Positions 26,589-38,400 of a DNA stretch of 64,000 nt are shown here, piece after piece. This DNA is from Nothopassalora personata (Eukaryota; Ascomycota; Dothideomycetes; Mycosphaerellales; Mycosphaerellaceae). The position numbers and the translations under genes were made by a program. Within the stretch, counting starts at the first letter, position 1. Every line of letters begins with the position of its first letter. The notes beneath the pieces were generated by a model that saw only the letters and a program-made list of their open reading frames with translations, was not told the origin of the DNA and made no database searches. The stretch covers positions 2,108,001 through 2,172,000 of the forward strand of contig CM066296.1 of NCBI GenBank assembly GCA_033816765.1, written 5' to 3'.

Positions 26589-27150
26589 ATGTCTTCTTTC
26601 TCCTAATCTAAATCTACCGCCCGCCGTAAGAAGAAGACCTAGTAAATCTTTCGTAACGGCAATACCGCGATACGTCTATGTAATTCTTATTAAAAGGAGG
26701 GTTGTGTATATAAGGTACACATCTTATCCGGTCGCTATTCTAAGTACTAGTAGCGGAATCTAAAGAGTTATAATACGAGGGTAACCGAGGGCGAGTAGAA
26801 GCGCTTATCGCTTTAGCGGAAGAAATTGTTACGGGAGCTAGATACCGCGAAGAGGATTCTTAGTAAAAGGTAGGATGCCTTAATAGAGGCGTATACGAAG
26901 GAAATGCGCCTTCGTAAGCAATTAGATGCGGTTAACTAGAAGGTTACGGAGGGCCGTTCGTTAGAAGATCGGTTATTACTAGACGAGGATCTAGAGGCGT
27001 AGGAGTACGCTATAGTAGACGCGGATCCTAGTGCTCCTAATCTGTCCCTATCTCCCTAGACCTAGAGTGCTGTCGAAGGTCTTCCGGACGACTTCTAGCT
27101 TTCTCCTTCTAGCGAGACGGTACCGTCGGTAGCTTAGCCGTCTTCTTCGT
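26589..27150 (+). pseudogene. Antisense reading frame next to the 3' end of element C
   Basis: On the strand opposite to pol, a frame begins at an ATG (about 26589, MSSFS) and runs about 185 codons interrupted only by TAG/TAA. It has a basic start (STARRKKKT), then a block where Tyr codons TAT/TAC stand at regular spacing (for example GCVYKVHILSGRYSKY). These would be Cys before TG to TA changes, suggesting a Cys-rich, zinc-binding-like motif. A Leu/Lys/Glu-rich coiled-coil-like stretch follows (KKLLRELDTAKRILSK), then an acidic Ser/Pro tail. From memory, many fungal Gypsy elements carry such an antisense ORF near the 3' LTR. Function is unknown. Confidence 0.55.
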
Positions 27151-27199
27151 AAGGGTATGTTTCTTTTTCTAGTATTCCTAAATCTTTTACCGACAGTTT

Positions 27200-30100
27200 C
27201 GTAGGTTTTCCTTTAGCTCCTAGGTATTTTCTAATTCGTCGTATCCTTTCTACTTAATAAGGTATCGCTAACCTTTCTTATCTAGGATTTTTTCGACTTT
27301 AAATTCGTTTTCTACTTCCGGCTCGAAATGGAAGCTTTCCTAGTAGGGTGTTTCGTCATCTACGGGTTCTAACTTAGAGATATAGAAGACTAGGTGGATT
27401 TTTGCGTCTAGTGGTAGTCGTAGGCGGTAGTTAACTAGTCCTATAACTTTATCAATGAAAAATGGTCCGACCTTAATGTAATCTAGTTTCTTAGTCTATC
27501 TTCTTATTCTTAAGTTTTTTATAAGGAGATAGACCTTATCCCCCTCTTTTAGTAGAGGTGCTATTTTTCTTATGTCCTACCGTTATTAAGACAGTTTTTA
27601 TTATACATCTTCGATCGCCTTACGTGTTTCTTTATGCAATTCCTTAAGAGTATCCGTCGTTACGATTGCTCTTTCGGCTTGTAGGTAAGATCCGGGTGTT
27701 CTAAATAGGTTAGGATCTTTACTAAAGTTCGTATAGAATAGTATCGTTAAAGTTGTCTCCGATTTATAGTTGTTTAGTACAACCTACGCTATTAGTAGTA
27801 ATAAAACCTAGTTGTCTTGTGCATAGTTAATGTAGTGTCGTAGGTATTGTTCTAGCGTTTAATTTATCCTTTCGGTTTGTCCGTCTGTCTCCGGATGATA
27901 TGCTATTAATAGCTTATGTTTAATTCCGATCGTTCCTATAAGCGTCTTCTAGTAGTTCGATGTAAATAGCTTGTCTCTATCCGTTATAAACGCTTAAGGG
28001 AATCCGTAGTACCGGATAAGTCTATCTAGTACGAGGTATCCGAGCTACTCTACATTATATGTCTCTAATATAGGAATGAAGTATACGGATTTTATAAGTC
28101 TATTAACCATAACTAGTATTATGTCGTATAGTTATTTCGTAACTTAGTCTCTTAACGGCGGGAGTTTTGTAATAAAGTCTATTGTAACTTCGTCCTATAG
28201 TTTCGTCGATAGTGCCCTAAACTATAGGTAACCGTATTTTACATGTCTCGTAGCCTTGTTTCGTTAGTAGTATACGTATTGTTTGATATAGCGTAACACC
28301 TTAAGTCTTATCTATAGGAATGAGAAACTGCGTTATATTAGGTCTATTGTCTTTAAAGTTCTAGGGTGTCTATAAGTTAGTCCGTCGTAATGTTATCGTA
28401 TACATTCTTCTTCTCGATCCTTTAGTACCTAGTATTTTCCTTACGATATAGGGAATTGTTCGTCCCTATCGCCTAATATCCGTACGATATTATTGAATTC
28501 TCTTATGTTAGCGCTAAGACTTCCGTCGGGGTTCGTCTTTAGTACTTTATGTTATACTAGTTCTTTTCCTTCTATGTAGTTGCTTCTTCGGCTTAGCGCG
28601 TCGGCGCGGCCATTCTCTCGTCCTAGAGTATATTTAATTTCGAACTTATATTACCCTAGTAGCTCCGACTAGCGGGCTTATCTTTAGGTAAGTTCCTTTA
28701 TCGTCGTGAAGTACGTAAGATTCTTATAGTTAGAAAGAATCGTTAACTTCGGTAGGCCCTCGATATATACTCTCTAATGTTACATAGTAGCAACAATGGC
28801 TAGAAGCTCTTTATTATAGATGTCGTAGTTCTATTCCGCTATAGTTATTTTCCGGGAGTAATAGGCTACTAGGTGTCTCTACCTATCGTGTGTCTATATT
28901 AGACACGCGCCTATTGCTATATTAGACGCATCGGTCTCGATGTAGACTTCCTTGCTACTATCGAATAGTCGAAGCGTAGGGGCTAAAGCGTACTGTTCCT
29001 TAAGTTTCTTAAGCGCTTTAATCTATTCCCTTCCCTATTTCTAGGTAACGTCTTTTCTTATAAGCATCGTTATTAGTACTACTGTCTTTACGTAGTCCTT
29101 AATGAATTTCCGGTTGTAGTTCGCTAGTCTAAGGAATAATTGTACATCCTTAACTGTTTTTAGTTCTAGCTATTCTCTAATTAACTATGTCTTCGTAGGG
29201 TCGATCGTTATCCCTATAGTACTATTAATAAAGCCTAAGAATTTAACTTCTTTCTTATAGAATTTGCATTTCTTAGGTACCGTCTTAAATTCTAAACGCG
29301 TAAGTTGTTCGAATACGTCCTAGACTTACTTTACGTATTCCTATAGGGATCCCTTCGTATAGACTAATATGTCGTCTATATAAGCAATAACGTATATATC
29401 GAGTAGGTCTCTAAGTGTCTCGTTAATAAGGTCCTAATAGGATGCGGGTACGTTAGTTAATCCTATTAGTATAACTAAGAATTTGTAAAGTCCGTATCTT
29501 ATTCTAAAAGCGGTTTTCTATTCTTCTCCTTCCGCTATCCGTATAGCGTAGAAGGCATCTCGTAGGTTAATCTTCGTATACTAGTCTAATCCGGTTAATC
29601 TATCTTACGCTTCTTTGATGTTAGGTAGCGGGTATCGGTTCTTAATCGTAATCTCGTTTAACTTCCTATAGTCTTATACGAGTCATAACTTCCCGTTTAC
29701 TTTTAGAACGAATATGTATAGAGTTCCTACACTTAAGGTAGATCTTCTTATCTATCCTTTAGCTAGCTTCTCCTTTAGCTATTCTCGTAGGGTTTATAGC
29801 TCTTTCTTAGACATTTAATATAGGGGTCCCTATAGAGGCTCTTTCCCTAGCTAAATGTTTATCTTATAATCCTATAGTTAGTACTTAGGTAAGGCATCCT
29901 TACCTCTTTCCTCTTTAAAGAGTCGCGACTACTTACGATACTCCTTAGGAATACTTAACTCTAAGATATTAGTATCCTTCGATAGTGCGTTACTTCTATT
30001 ACTAATAGTAACTTCGTAACCCGACGGCCCTACGCTAGTGTCTATCCCGGTCGAAGGTAGTTCTTCTATCCTTCTATTTAGCGTAAGCTATATCCTATTT

Positions 30101-32560
30101 AGCTGTCTCTTTACCTTATCTACTAGTAAACGCTACCGCTACGTAGGCTAAATATTAATAATGCAATCGCATTCCCTAAATGTAAGTACTCCTTTCCTCT
30201 AGTCGATTACTAGATTATACTTTCTTAACTAAGGTATACCTAATACTATAGTATAACTAGCTATATTAGTAACATCTAAGGTAATCTTCTCGTAGTACTA
30301 TTAGATAGTAAGTAGTAGCGGTATCGTCTCGCGCTCTATACTAGGTAAGGATAATCCGTCTACCGCGATTAATTTATAATCCTCTTTCTTCTTATAGGTA
30401 GCGATCCTATATCTTATAATAAATAATTCGGAGGTAAAGTTCCCGCTTACTCCGGAATCTATTATAGTATCTATCTTATGCCCGTTAACGATAATCTTAG
30501 TTCGAAACACCGTTATCGTTAGTAATGCTTAAGCCTTTTCTATGTCGTATAACTCCCTTCGGTCGCTTATTCCTAGGGAGTTAATCATTTTCCCTATTCG
30601 TATATAGAACGTCGTACTTCGTGTCTCGAGGCCTCTGCTTAAACCTAGCGCGAGCCTTTCTATATCCGCGCCTACATTCGGTAACGTTCCTAGATCTTCT
30701 ACATTTCTAAGTAGAGTGCGCGTACGTGTTATACTACGTTACGTAATTCATTCGATATAAATATTCCTAACGGTATAAGATATCCGGTTCCTATTATTCG
30801 GCTCCCTATCGGTAGTCGTTCTATAATAGCGGTTGCTAGATTCTCGGTTGTTTCTATAAGTAGGTATCCCTAGGCTATGCCTCGTAGGGTGTCGAGTGTC
30901 TTATTAAACTTAATAGAATGTAGCATCCTTCGTCCACCTATCTTAGGTAGGAATTCCTCGTACCTTCTTTATAGGTGTACGATTATATTATATAATCTCT
31001 TAGGTGCATTAATCGTGAAGGTTAGTTATTTATTATCGTCGTTAGTGTCGCTCTCTTCTTCTTCGGAGGAATCTTCTTTACTTAATTCTTCCGGATCCTA
31101 ATCTTCTTCGATAGTATCTAGTCCGGTAGTTTCTTAACTTTCTTCCTATGGTTCCGGTAACTATAATCCGTTCTATCCTAGGTCTTAGTTTTCTTTGTCG
31201 CTTTTATCGTTATTAAAGTAGGATTCGTCGATATCTACTTCTCGGAACGTAGCGTTTTACCTATACGTCGCTCCTAGGGTTCCTCTTAGTTATTAAGGCT
31301 AATACTCTACGCCTAACTTCGCGGCGTAGTAAACTTAATACGAGTCTTAGTAATAGAATCGCTAATAAAGGCTTCTATAACCATTTCGAGATTCGGATTC
31401 TATCTCGTAGTCGACTCTCCGTATTATTATGTTAAACTGTCGTAGTTAGTTCTTCGCATTAAATAGAATAACTACTATTTGCTACCTATAGTATCCTCCT
31501 CGTCCTTCTAAGGGGTCTAGGAGAGGCGTTATACTTCTATTACTAGCTCTCTCCCCTACTCTCCGAGTATAGTCGGTATCTCCTTAAGATCTAACGCTAC
31601 TCTTAGATTTAATAGTTCGGGGTTACATTATATTAAACTGTTCGCGGCGTACTATATTCTTACCGCGGTAGTCCCTTACTAGGTAGCTAGGTTTACTACA
31701 TCCGTAGTAAGTTTATGTTTCTTTTAAACTCCGGGATGCTCTATTCCCGTTGCTGTTCCTAATCTTACGACCTTTCTCGGTAACGTCGAGTTCTATTAGC
31801 TATAGTCCGTAGTATAGTTTGTCCCTAGGCTTATTATTATAGTTATCGTAGAAGCCTCTATTACGGTTATCGTAGCCTAGTGTATATCTAGCCTTTCCGG
31901 ATACCTTAGAGTCGTATCGTCGTTCTATAGCTCTCTCGTAGAGCTTATCGTTAAGATTAATCGTAACTCTAACGAGGTTGCCTAAGCTATCGATCTTCCG
32001 ACCGTCCCTTATTAACTCGTCCTTAATATGCTCCTTTAGTCCTCTTCGGTACATAACTTAAAGTGCTTCGTCGTCCTAATCGGTAAGTTGCGCGTATTCC
32101 TAGAATTTAGTAGCATATTTAGTAGTAGATGTCTTCTAGGTTAAATGCTAAATAACACGAACGGCAGTAGTAATCTTATTAGAGACACTAAAGACGCTCT
32201 TTATAGTATGCTTAAGATAGTTATATAACCTAAAGATCCCGTCGGCATTGTCTTCTCCGTTACTATCTAGGTATTTCCTAAGGAATAGTTTAACCTAATG
32301 TTATGCTCGTCCTCTTAAAAAGGTAGTAGTAAAGATAGGCTTAAGGTTCTTAGGCATAGAGTTAAACAAGAAGTATATGTCTATCTAAGAGACCTAAGTG
32401 TCGAACTTGTCTCGGTTGCTATAGTAGTATTCTAGCTTACTAACCTTAAGGGTGTCGTTACCTATATAAGTAGCTAAGGCATTAATAGCATCGTTCGCTG
32501 TCTAAGGTCGTCGGGCTCTACTTGCTTCACTAGGGGCGGGTGTTCCCCGTTTACTCTATC
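27200..32560 (-). pseudogene. Element C gag-pol, RIP-inactivated
   Basis: Minus strand. Gag trace at 32054-31800 (RRGLKEHIKDELI, then RVTINLNDKLYERAIERR). Retropepsin-like protease at 30510-30301, with active-site block TIIDSGVSGNF. Reverse transcriptase around 29.9-29.2 kb, with the catalytic box AYIDDI at about 29366-29385. RNase H around 29.0-28.7 kb. Integrase around 28.4-27.6 kb, including LVMVNRLIKSVYFIPI at about 28.1 kb, where the usual VDRLTK has become VNRLIK. Many in-frame TAG/TAA stops lie where Gln or Trp codons are expected. Order and strand fit Ty3/Gypsy. Confidence 0.82.
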
Positions 32561-32589
32561 GGTCTCCTATCGTAGAGGGCGTTTAAAGC

Positions 32590-33037
32590 TATTAGGTTTA
32601 GTATAACCTAATAATATTACAAGTTAAGAAGATAAGCTTAATTGGGTTTATTCTCGGGCCGATAGGAAGTCGAGGGAGAGTAATAAAGCAGTAGCTATCT
32701 TGTCTCGTAAAGACTAAGCAGTAGTAAGGTAGAGGTTAGGTTATAGTGTATTCTAAATAGTGATATTAAACAGTAATTTTACGCTTCGAAACTATAAGGG
32801 ATTCTTAGCGTTCCTAAATATAAAGGAGATAGAGCATTTACTCTCCGTGCTCTCTATACTCTCTATGCTCTCTCGAGATTATAGAGATTAACGAGGTTAA
32901 GGAGATTACCTTAGTTACTCTCTTAGTTCCTTAGTTTCGTTCCTACGGGCGAGAGAGCACTTCTCGGGCGGAAGCGCCTACTAGTTGTGTAGGTCTAATT
33001 AGTTAGCTTCCTTTAGCCCTAGATTAGAACCCTAACA
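32590..33037 (-). repeat. Element C 5' LTR
   Basis: About 448 bp, close to the left LTR apart from C/T and G/A differences and a short indel-like patch near 32775. It is followed on the right by the TSD CCGCC. Confidence 0.9.
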
Positions 33038-34030
33038 CCGCCTACTATAGTCTAGGTACTTGTTAATAAAGGTCGTAAACTAGCGGCGCCCGCTGTTAGT
33101 ACTATAAAGCTCGGAGATAATACGTTGATTAAGGATCTTATTATCTATCTACTATAGCTAGTAGTAGGTAAGCGTAGCTCGAAGAGTCTTCTTACGATTA
33201 CAAATCTCTAAACCGGTCTTACGAATCTTACCGACGATAGGAAACAAGACATCAAGCTTCTTATTACTAAGGAATTTATCCTTATAGCTCTTACCTATGC
33301 CGTTCTTAACTTCCTCGAAAAACAGGTTAACCTAGACGGAGTAGTCTTCGAATACCTTCTCGAAGCCCTTATAGAAGTCCTTTAATACCTTAACCCGCTT
33401 CTAAGAACTAAGCTCCCGGAACATAATATTAGCGGCGGACTTCGGCGTGTTCGTGTTAGTAAGGACATGCTTAACGTTATCCGGTAGACGAAGGGACTCG
33501 AACAAGGTCTAAGGTAGGCGGGTAAGCCTAGTAATAGTACTAGTAAGCGCTATACTCGAACTAGCCGGGCGTAACGAAGGACTAGCTAAAGCTATAATAA
33601 CTAGGATTCGCTAGTAGTAAGATTATAAGAGTTATCTATCTCGTAGTGCTACTCTAGAGTGTTAGTAAGCTTTAAAAGCTTAATGTCGGGGTAGGGGGCT
33701 TTAAAGAAGGTTAAGGTCGTAAAGAGAGAGGCTAAAGAACCGTCTAATGTATATAGTAGTAGTAGATAGATATGTTAGTATAGATAGGGTGTTAGTGTTT
33801 AAAGAAAAAGAGAGGAAGTAGTAGGTAGAGAGCTACGCTTAAGTATACCTCTTAGCGTATGTCCCTATAACCGTTATAAGGTAGTAGTACCGAGACCGGT
33901 CTTATAAGTAGTAAGAGTAGTACTATTAAGGTTATACTAAAGGTCCGATAGCCCTACATGTAACCGAAAACCAGTGCTAGTAACTACCTAGGTAAGCATT
34001 TAATAGAGGCATACTATACTATTACGTAAT
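33038..34030 (-). other. Element B extra internal region, right part, unidentified coding trace
   Basis: The minus-strand frame from about 33850 to 33050 is open apart from RIP-type stops. It reads SAANIMFREL, VKVLKDFYKGFEKVFEDYS, LFFEEVKNGIGKSYKDKFL, DVLFPIVGKIRKTGLEICN and ISELYSTNSGRR. It looks like a real helical protein but matches no retroelement domain I know. It lies downstream of B pol in the sense direction and is cut by element C at CCGCC; the left part (23118-26064) continues it with a frame change. Confidence 0.45.
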
Positions 34031-34033
34031 CCG

Positions 34034-34059
34034 ATTTACCGGTCCCGGGACCGGTAAAT
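34034..34059. repeat. 26-bp perfect palindrome, recurrent in element B
   Basis: The core ACCGGTCCCGGGACCGGT is flanked by ATTT/AAAT to give a perfect 26-bp palindrome. Degraded copies occur in both B LTRs (about 22827-22848 and 41157-41178) and once more inside B (about 37894-37914). It marks the end of the pol region. Confidence 0.85.
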
Positions 34060-37000
34060 GTAACTCTACTAACTAAGGTCTAACTAAGGTAAGAACATCC
34101 TATAAAGTAAAGTCTAGATAACCGAATTAGCTTAATAAACTAAAGAGCATACGTAACATATGCCTAAGGGAAGTAAACTCCGTACGCTATTACTAACTAA
34201 TTAGTTCTTAGCCTCGATCCTACTAAACTGTGAAATTTTAGCTATAGAAAGGTTATAAGGCCTAACCTATAGCTTCTTAGATTCCGGTTTAGGATCCAAT
34301 CCCCTTTCGTTAACTCCTATAGGTAGTACCTCTTCGTCGGCGATAGGCTCGATCTCGTTTAAATTACTACTATCTTCGCTATTAGCAACTTCTCCCTCCC
34401 CTATTACGAGATCGATCCTATTATCTAAGCTTAGTACTCCTATATTATCCGGGCGAAGCTCTAGAACTAGCTTAAGGTTTTCTCGTACCTAAATACTCTT
34501 TATTAGCGTACTATTAAGTTCCTTAAGAATATAGGTACTAAACTCCCTAGAGACACTAGACACCCGATATAGACCTTACTATCGGTAACCGATCTTACGT
34601 AAGAAGTCGTCCTTATATAGCTTATCGAACCTTATAATAAGGTCGCCCTTCTAGAAACTAATAAAGTTAACATTCCGGTAAGAATTAAAGTAGTCCTTAC
34701 TAAGTTCTCTTAGTCGCTTCCTTCGAGCATGTAGCTCTTCTAAACTAAGGTCTCGAGCCTAGAGTTAACGCGCACGTATAGTAAGGAGGTCCTTAGTCGT
34801 CCTTACTAATTCCTATTAATAATTAGCCTACGTCGGGTACTTAACCTTAATTGGTAGAATCGTACGATAGCTATATAGGACCTAAGCTAGCGTTATTCTA
34901 GTAGTACGATAGGTCGTAGTCCTATTAGCCTATAACATAGCGGGTACCTATTACTCCTATCCGCGGTATATGTTTCTTATAAGCTTTACTAACGCTATAA
35001 GAATCGGACGGTGTCTAACCTCGACCGGAGTATTAGATTACGGATAGTACGGTAATATTCGGATCCTTTAAATACTAAGTCCTACGAGCAACCGCTTAAC
35101 CTTAGCCGTATAAACCGTAGCGTTATTAAGTACAATTTCAGTATAGTAGCCGTGCCTATAGAAGACATCCTTATATAGAAACTTAGTAACCGTCTTAGAG
35201 CTAGGAGGTGCCCTTATTACTCTAGCCTCGATCCAGTTGCTAAGTGCTTCGCGCGTAACTAGGAGGTATCTATTTTTATATACCTAGACGGAGTCCGAGT
35301 ACTACTTCTTACTAATAACCTAAGGGGTTAATAAGTAAAGCTTACTAGCGCGCTAGTTGCCTTCGCGAAACCTATAAGGAGCATAACTTCGAACCTACGT
35401 AGAGACATCGGCGAAGCACCCGTCCTAGTAATACCGATCGGAAATAAGGTTATACACGACCTTAGCGCTACGATAACCGTGTCTTTTATAGCATTCTATA
35501 AAGATCTCCTTCTAAGCCTTATTATCGTTAATTACAAGTTGTAACGGTACTCCTCGGCGCTTCTAGAAGAACAGTAATTAATCCCGGATAAAGAAATTAA
35601 CGCTCTTCTTTACTAGCCGCCGGTACTTAGTACGGGTAACACTATCGGGCCGGGTCCTAGTTTCTATAACCTAAGTAAGGTACTAAGAGCTTTTAGAATA
35701 TTAGTCCCCGAGATGTCGTGTTTTCTAGATTTTAACTAGATAGGTATCGACCGGCTCCGGGTACCCGAATAGCTTATTATTAATTATCCGGTCGACTTTA
35801 TCTTCGTTAGCTTCTATAGGTTCCTAAGGTGTAGAGGGCCTACGAGATAGGGCATCTAGGCTAGTGTGCCTAGTCCCCGTAACGTGCTTCACTTCGAACG
35901 TAAATAGCCTAATCTATACAACCTACCGGGCTATTACCGAGTTAGGCAGGTCCGAAGCCGGCCGGTTAAGCTACTATATAAGTGTCTTAGCATTAACCTT
36001 AAGGACAAAATTAACGCTAGTAATATATCTCTAGATCTTCTTAAGCCCCTTAAGGACCCTAAGGCATTCCCGCTTACTAGTATTATATCTAGATTCTAAC
36101 GCGTTCTAGATTCTACTCTTATACCGTACCGGGTAACGCCGTCGGGTGCTATCTATTAATTCTTAAGAAACGATATATCCCTATCTAGTGCCGCTAGCAT
36201 TAACTAAGATAAAGATAGACCTAGCACTAGGTAAGTAGTAGAGGGTAACTAAGGCTAGAGCCTACATAAGATATCTAGTAACCTCTTCTTTCGAGAACTG
36301 CTTACTTTCTATCTAGGTAAACTCGGCGTCCTTCTTTAGTAGCTTATACATTAGTCGAGCGATAATAACGAACTAGGGGATCTATATCCGGAAGTACATA
36401 CATAGCCCTACATACGTACGGACCTCCTTAATATAGGTAGGCGTAGGCTAATCTAGGATCTTAGCTACAACCTTTAGGTTAGGATAGCGACTATCCGGGC
36501 TAGTAACGTACCTAACAATCTTAAGCTTTTCGTATAACTATTAGGATTTGCCTCTAGTAACTACCGTACTAGCTCTTTCTAAGTTAGTAAGAACTAGATC
36601 TAGGGAAACAATATACTTAACGACCTATTTCCTTAACCTAGGCTCTACTTCTACATTTCTATAGTCCTTAGTTAGTCCCTTAATACCGATATTATCGAGG
36701 AACGGCTTCGCTCGATGCGAGATATAATTAAGTAGAATCTTTATTACCGCACGCACGAACTAAGTAACTAAATTAGTAGCTCCTTAAGGTAGAGTCGTAT
36801 TACGTACTAGGCTAAGAGGGGTTATAAAGGCTATTAAGTCCCGGTAGGACTTATCTAAAGTGATCTAATTATAACCTAAAAACAGGTCTATAAGTAAAGC
36901 GACTCGGCACCCGGTAAAATCCTCTAAGAAGCTATCCGTGTCCGGTGGAATGTGAGTCTCGCGTATAGTAACCTTATTTAGGAGTATAGCTAAGTTAATT

Positions 37001-38400
37001 AACTAATATAGTACATCGCTTCTAGAGGCATTAACTTTCTTAGCGACTAGGAACTAGCTATTAGAATATACCCCTTATAAGTATTCTAGGATGTTGTTCT
37101 TAATCCGGGCTCTAATTATGCGCTTAACAATCGCCCTAAGACTTAGGTACAACCGGATAGGGCGTGCCTACTATAGCCTATAAGGGACCGTGTTAATCTT
37201 CTAAGGTAGTATAACGTCGTGCCTAATTTACCTTATGTAACTAAAATCCTAAGCGAGGACTGCCTCCCGGTTATAGAGCATCTTATCGAATAAGGCTCTT
37301 TCTATTAGTAATAGCTTAATGCTAACCTTAATTAAGGTAAGCCGTTCTAGAGTAATCCGGCTACCTCGCTTAATACTTAGGAATTTCTTAGTTAAGTACT
37401 TCCCGTTAAACGGACCTTATCCTTTAGGCATCTTAGACTCGAGGTATAGTACCCTACGCTTCTATTCTATATCTCCCTTAACTCGTGATTCTAGGCGTTC
37501 GTGAACGCTCGCGTCTACTAGCTTCTTCTTATCCGCCTTACGCTTATATATCGTAAAGACCTACGGTATGCTAATGTTAGCTATATATTAGCCTACTTGT
37601 TACTTCCGTACCTAAGCATTTAATGTAGATTGCCTTAAGATCTTAGAGGGCTAATACCCTTAAACTAAATAAACGTTAGTAATAGAATCTCTCTTAAACG
37701 CGCCTATTTCAATTTCTATAACTCGTTCCTTTATTCTAGCACTCCTAAGCAATTCTAATAAGTAAGCTAAATAGTTACTAGGCGTTAGAGCCTTGCTAGG
37801 TTCCTATAGATGCGTCGTGTCTTCCTATAGATGCGTCGTATCGTCCTATAGATACGTCGTGTCGTAGTCGTATCCGTTTTCCTTACTATAGCTATTTACC
37901 GGTCCTAGGACCGTAACTTAACCTACCCTTCTATTTCCCGACGCTTTTAATAGTTCTTAAAGGGTCTTATACCTGTCCGAGCTAACTAGGGTAGTAAACA
38001 TAACACTTTCACCTTTGCGGCTAGTAATAGTCCCCTCCTATAAACTATTATCGTAGTTACGGGCAGTAAGCCGCACCTTACGGGCCTACGGACGTCCTAG
38101 GATTATTAGTAAGTTTAGATCCGAGGAGATAAACATATCTACCTAGTAGTAAACCCTAAATACCTAAACATCTAGATTGCCTATAATATCTTTAAACTAG
38201 GCCCTCCCTCTAGCACCTCAAAAGGTAAGCTAAGTACTCGACATTACTAGTAACCTAAACCTATAAGCGTTCCTCTAGCCGATAATATTTACCTCGGAAC
38301 CCTTATTAATTAGGCACCTAATCTAGTTCTTATTTATCCTAAACTCCGCTACTACCTAAGGACTAGGGACTATAGTAAAGTTGTTAAGGATACTAGAGAG
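34060..38400 (-). pseudogene. Element B pol (protease, RT, RNase H, integrase), RIP-inactivated
   Basis: Minus strand. A protease-like block at about 38350-38290 reads LINKGSEVNIIG, where the usual D-S/T-G Asp is Asn. The RT begins near 36.9 kb with ALLIDLFLGYN, then ITLDKSYRDLIAFITP and the polymerase box AKPFLDNIGIKG (LDD changed to LDN). RNase H follows, with YLPSARSIFILVNASG and ALESRYNTSKREC. The end of that domain reads FTFEVKHVTGTRHTSLDALSRR, near 35.86 kb. Integrase-like sequence fills about 35.5-34.2 kb. Stops are almost all TAG/TAA. The RT style (FLDDIGIKG type) differs from that of A and C, so B is a separate lineage. Confidence 0.8.
37801..37863. repeat. Three tandem copies of a 21-bp unit in element B
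   Basis: The unit TTCCTATAGATGCGTCGTGTC occurs three times in a row with one or two differences each. 21 bp is a whole number of codons, so it would encode a 7-residue repeat between protease and RT. Confidence 0.85.

Larger units (their letters stand above)
26065..33037 (-). mobile_element. Element C: Ty3/Gypsy LTR retrotransposon nested in B
   Basis: LTRs of about 449 bp lie at 26065-26513 and 32590-33037, with inverted ends T(A/G)TTAGG and C(C/G)TAACA. A perfect 5-bp TSD, CCGCC, flanks it (26060-26064 and 33038-33042). A purine tract (AAAAGGGGGATGG on the minus strand) abuts the left LTR, so the element reads on the minus strand. Gag, protease, RT, RNase H and integrase traces follow in the usual order from about 32.5 to 27.3 kb. 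Total 6,973 bp. It is the youngest insertion of the three by nesting, yet is also RIP-mutated. Confidence 0.92.

Noticed and set aside
37319..37504. Short ATG frames inside the repeat block as genes (also 25498-25704, 30877-31101, 40490-40717)
   Set aside because: Chance frames on the strand opposite degraded pol or gag, with no independent support.
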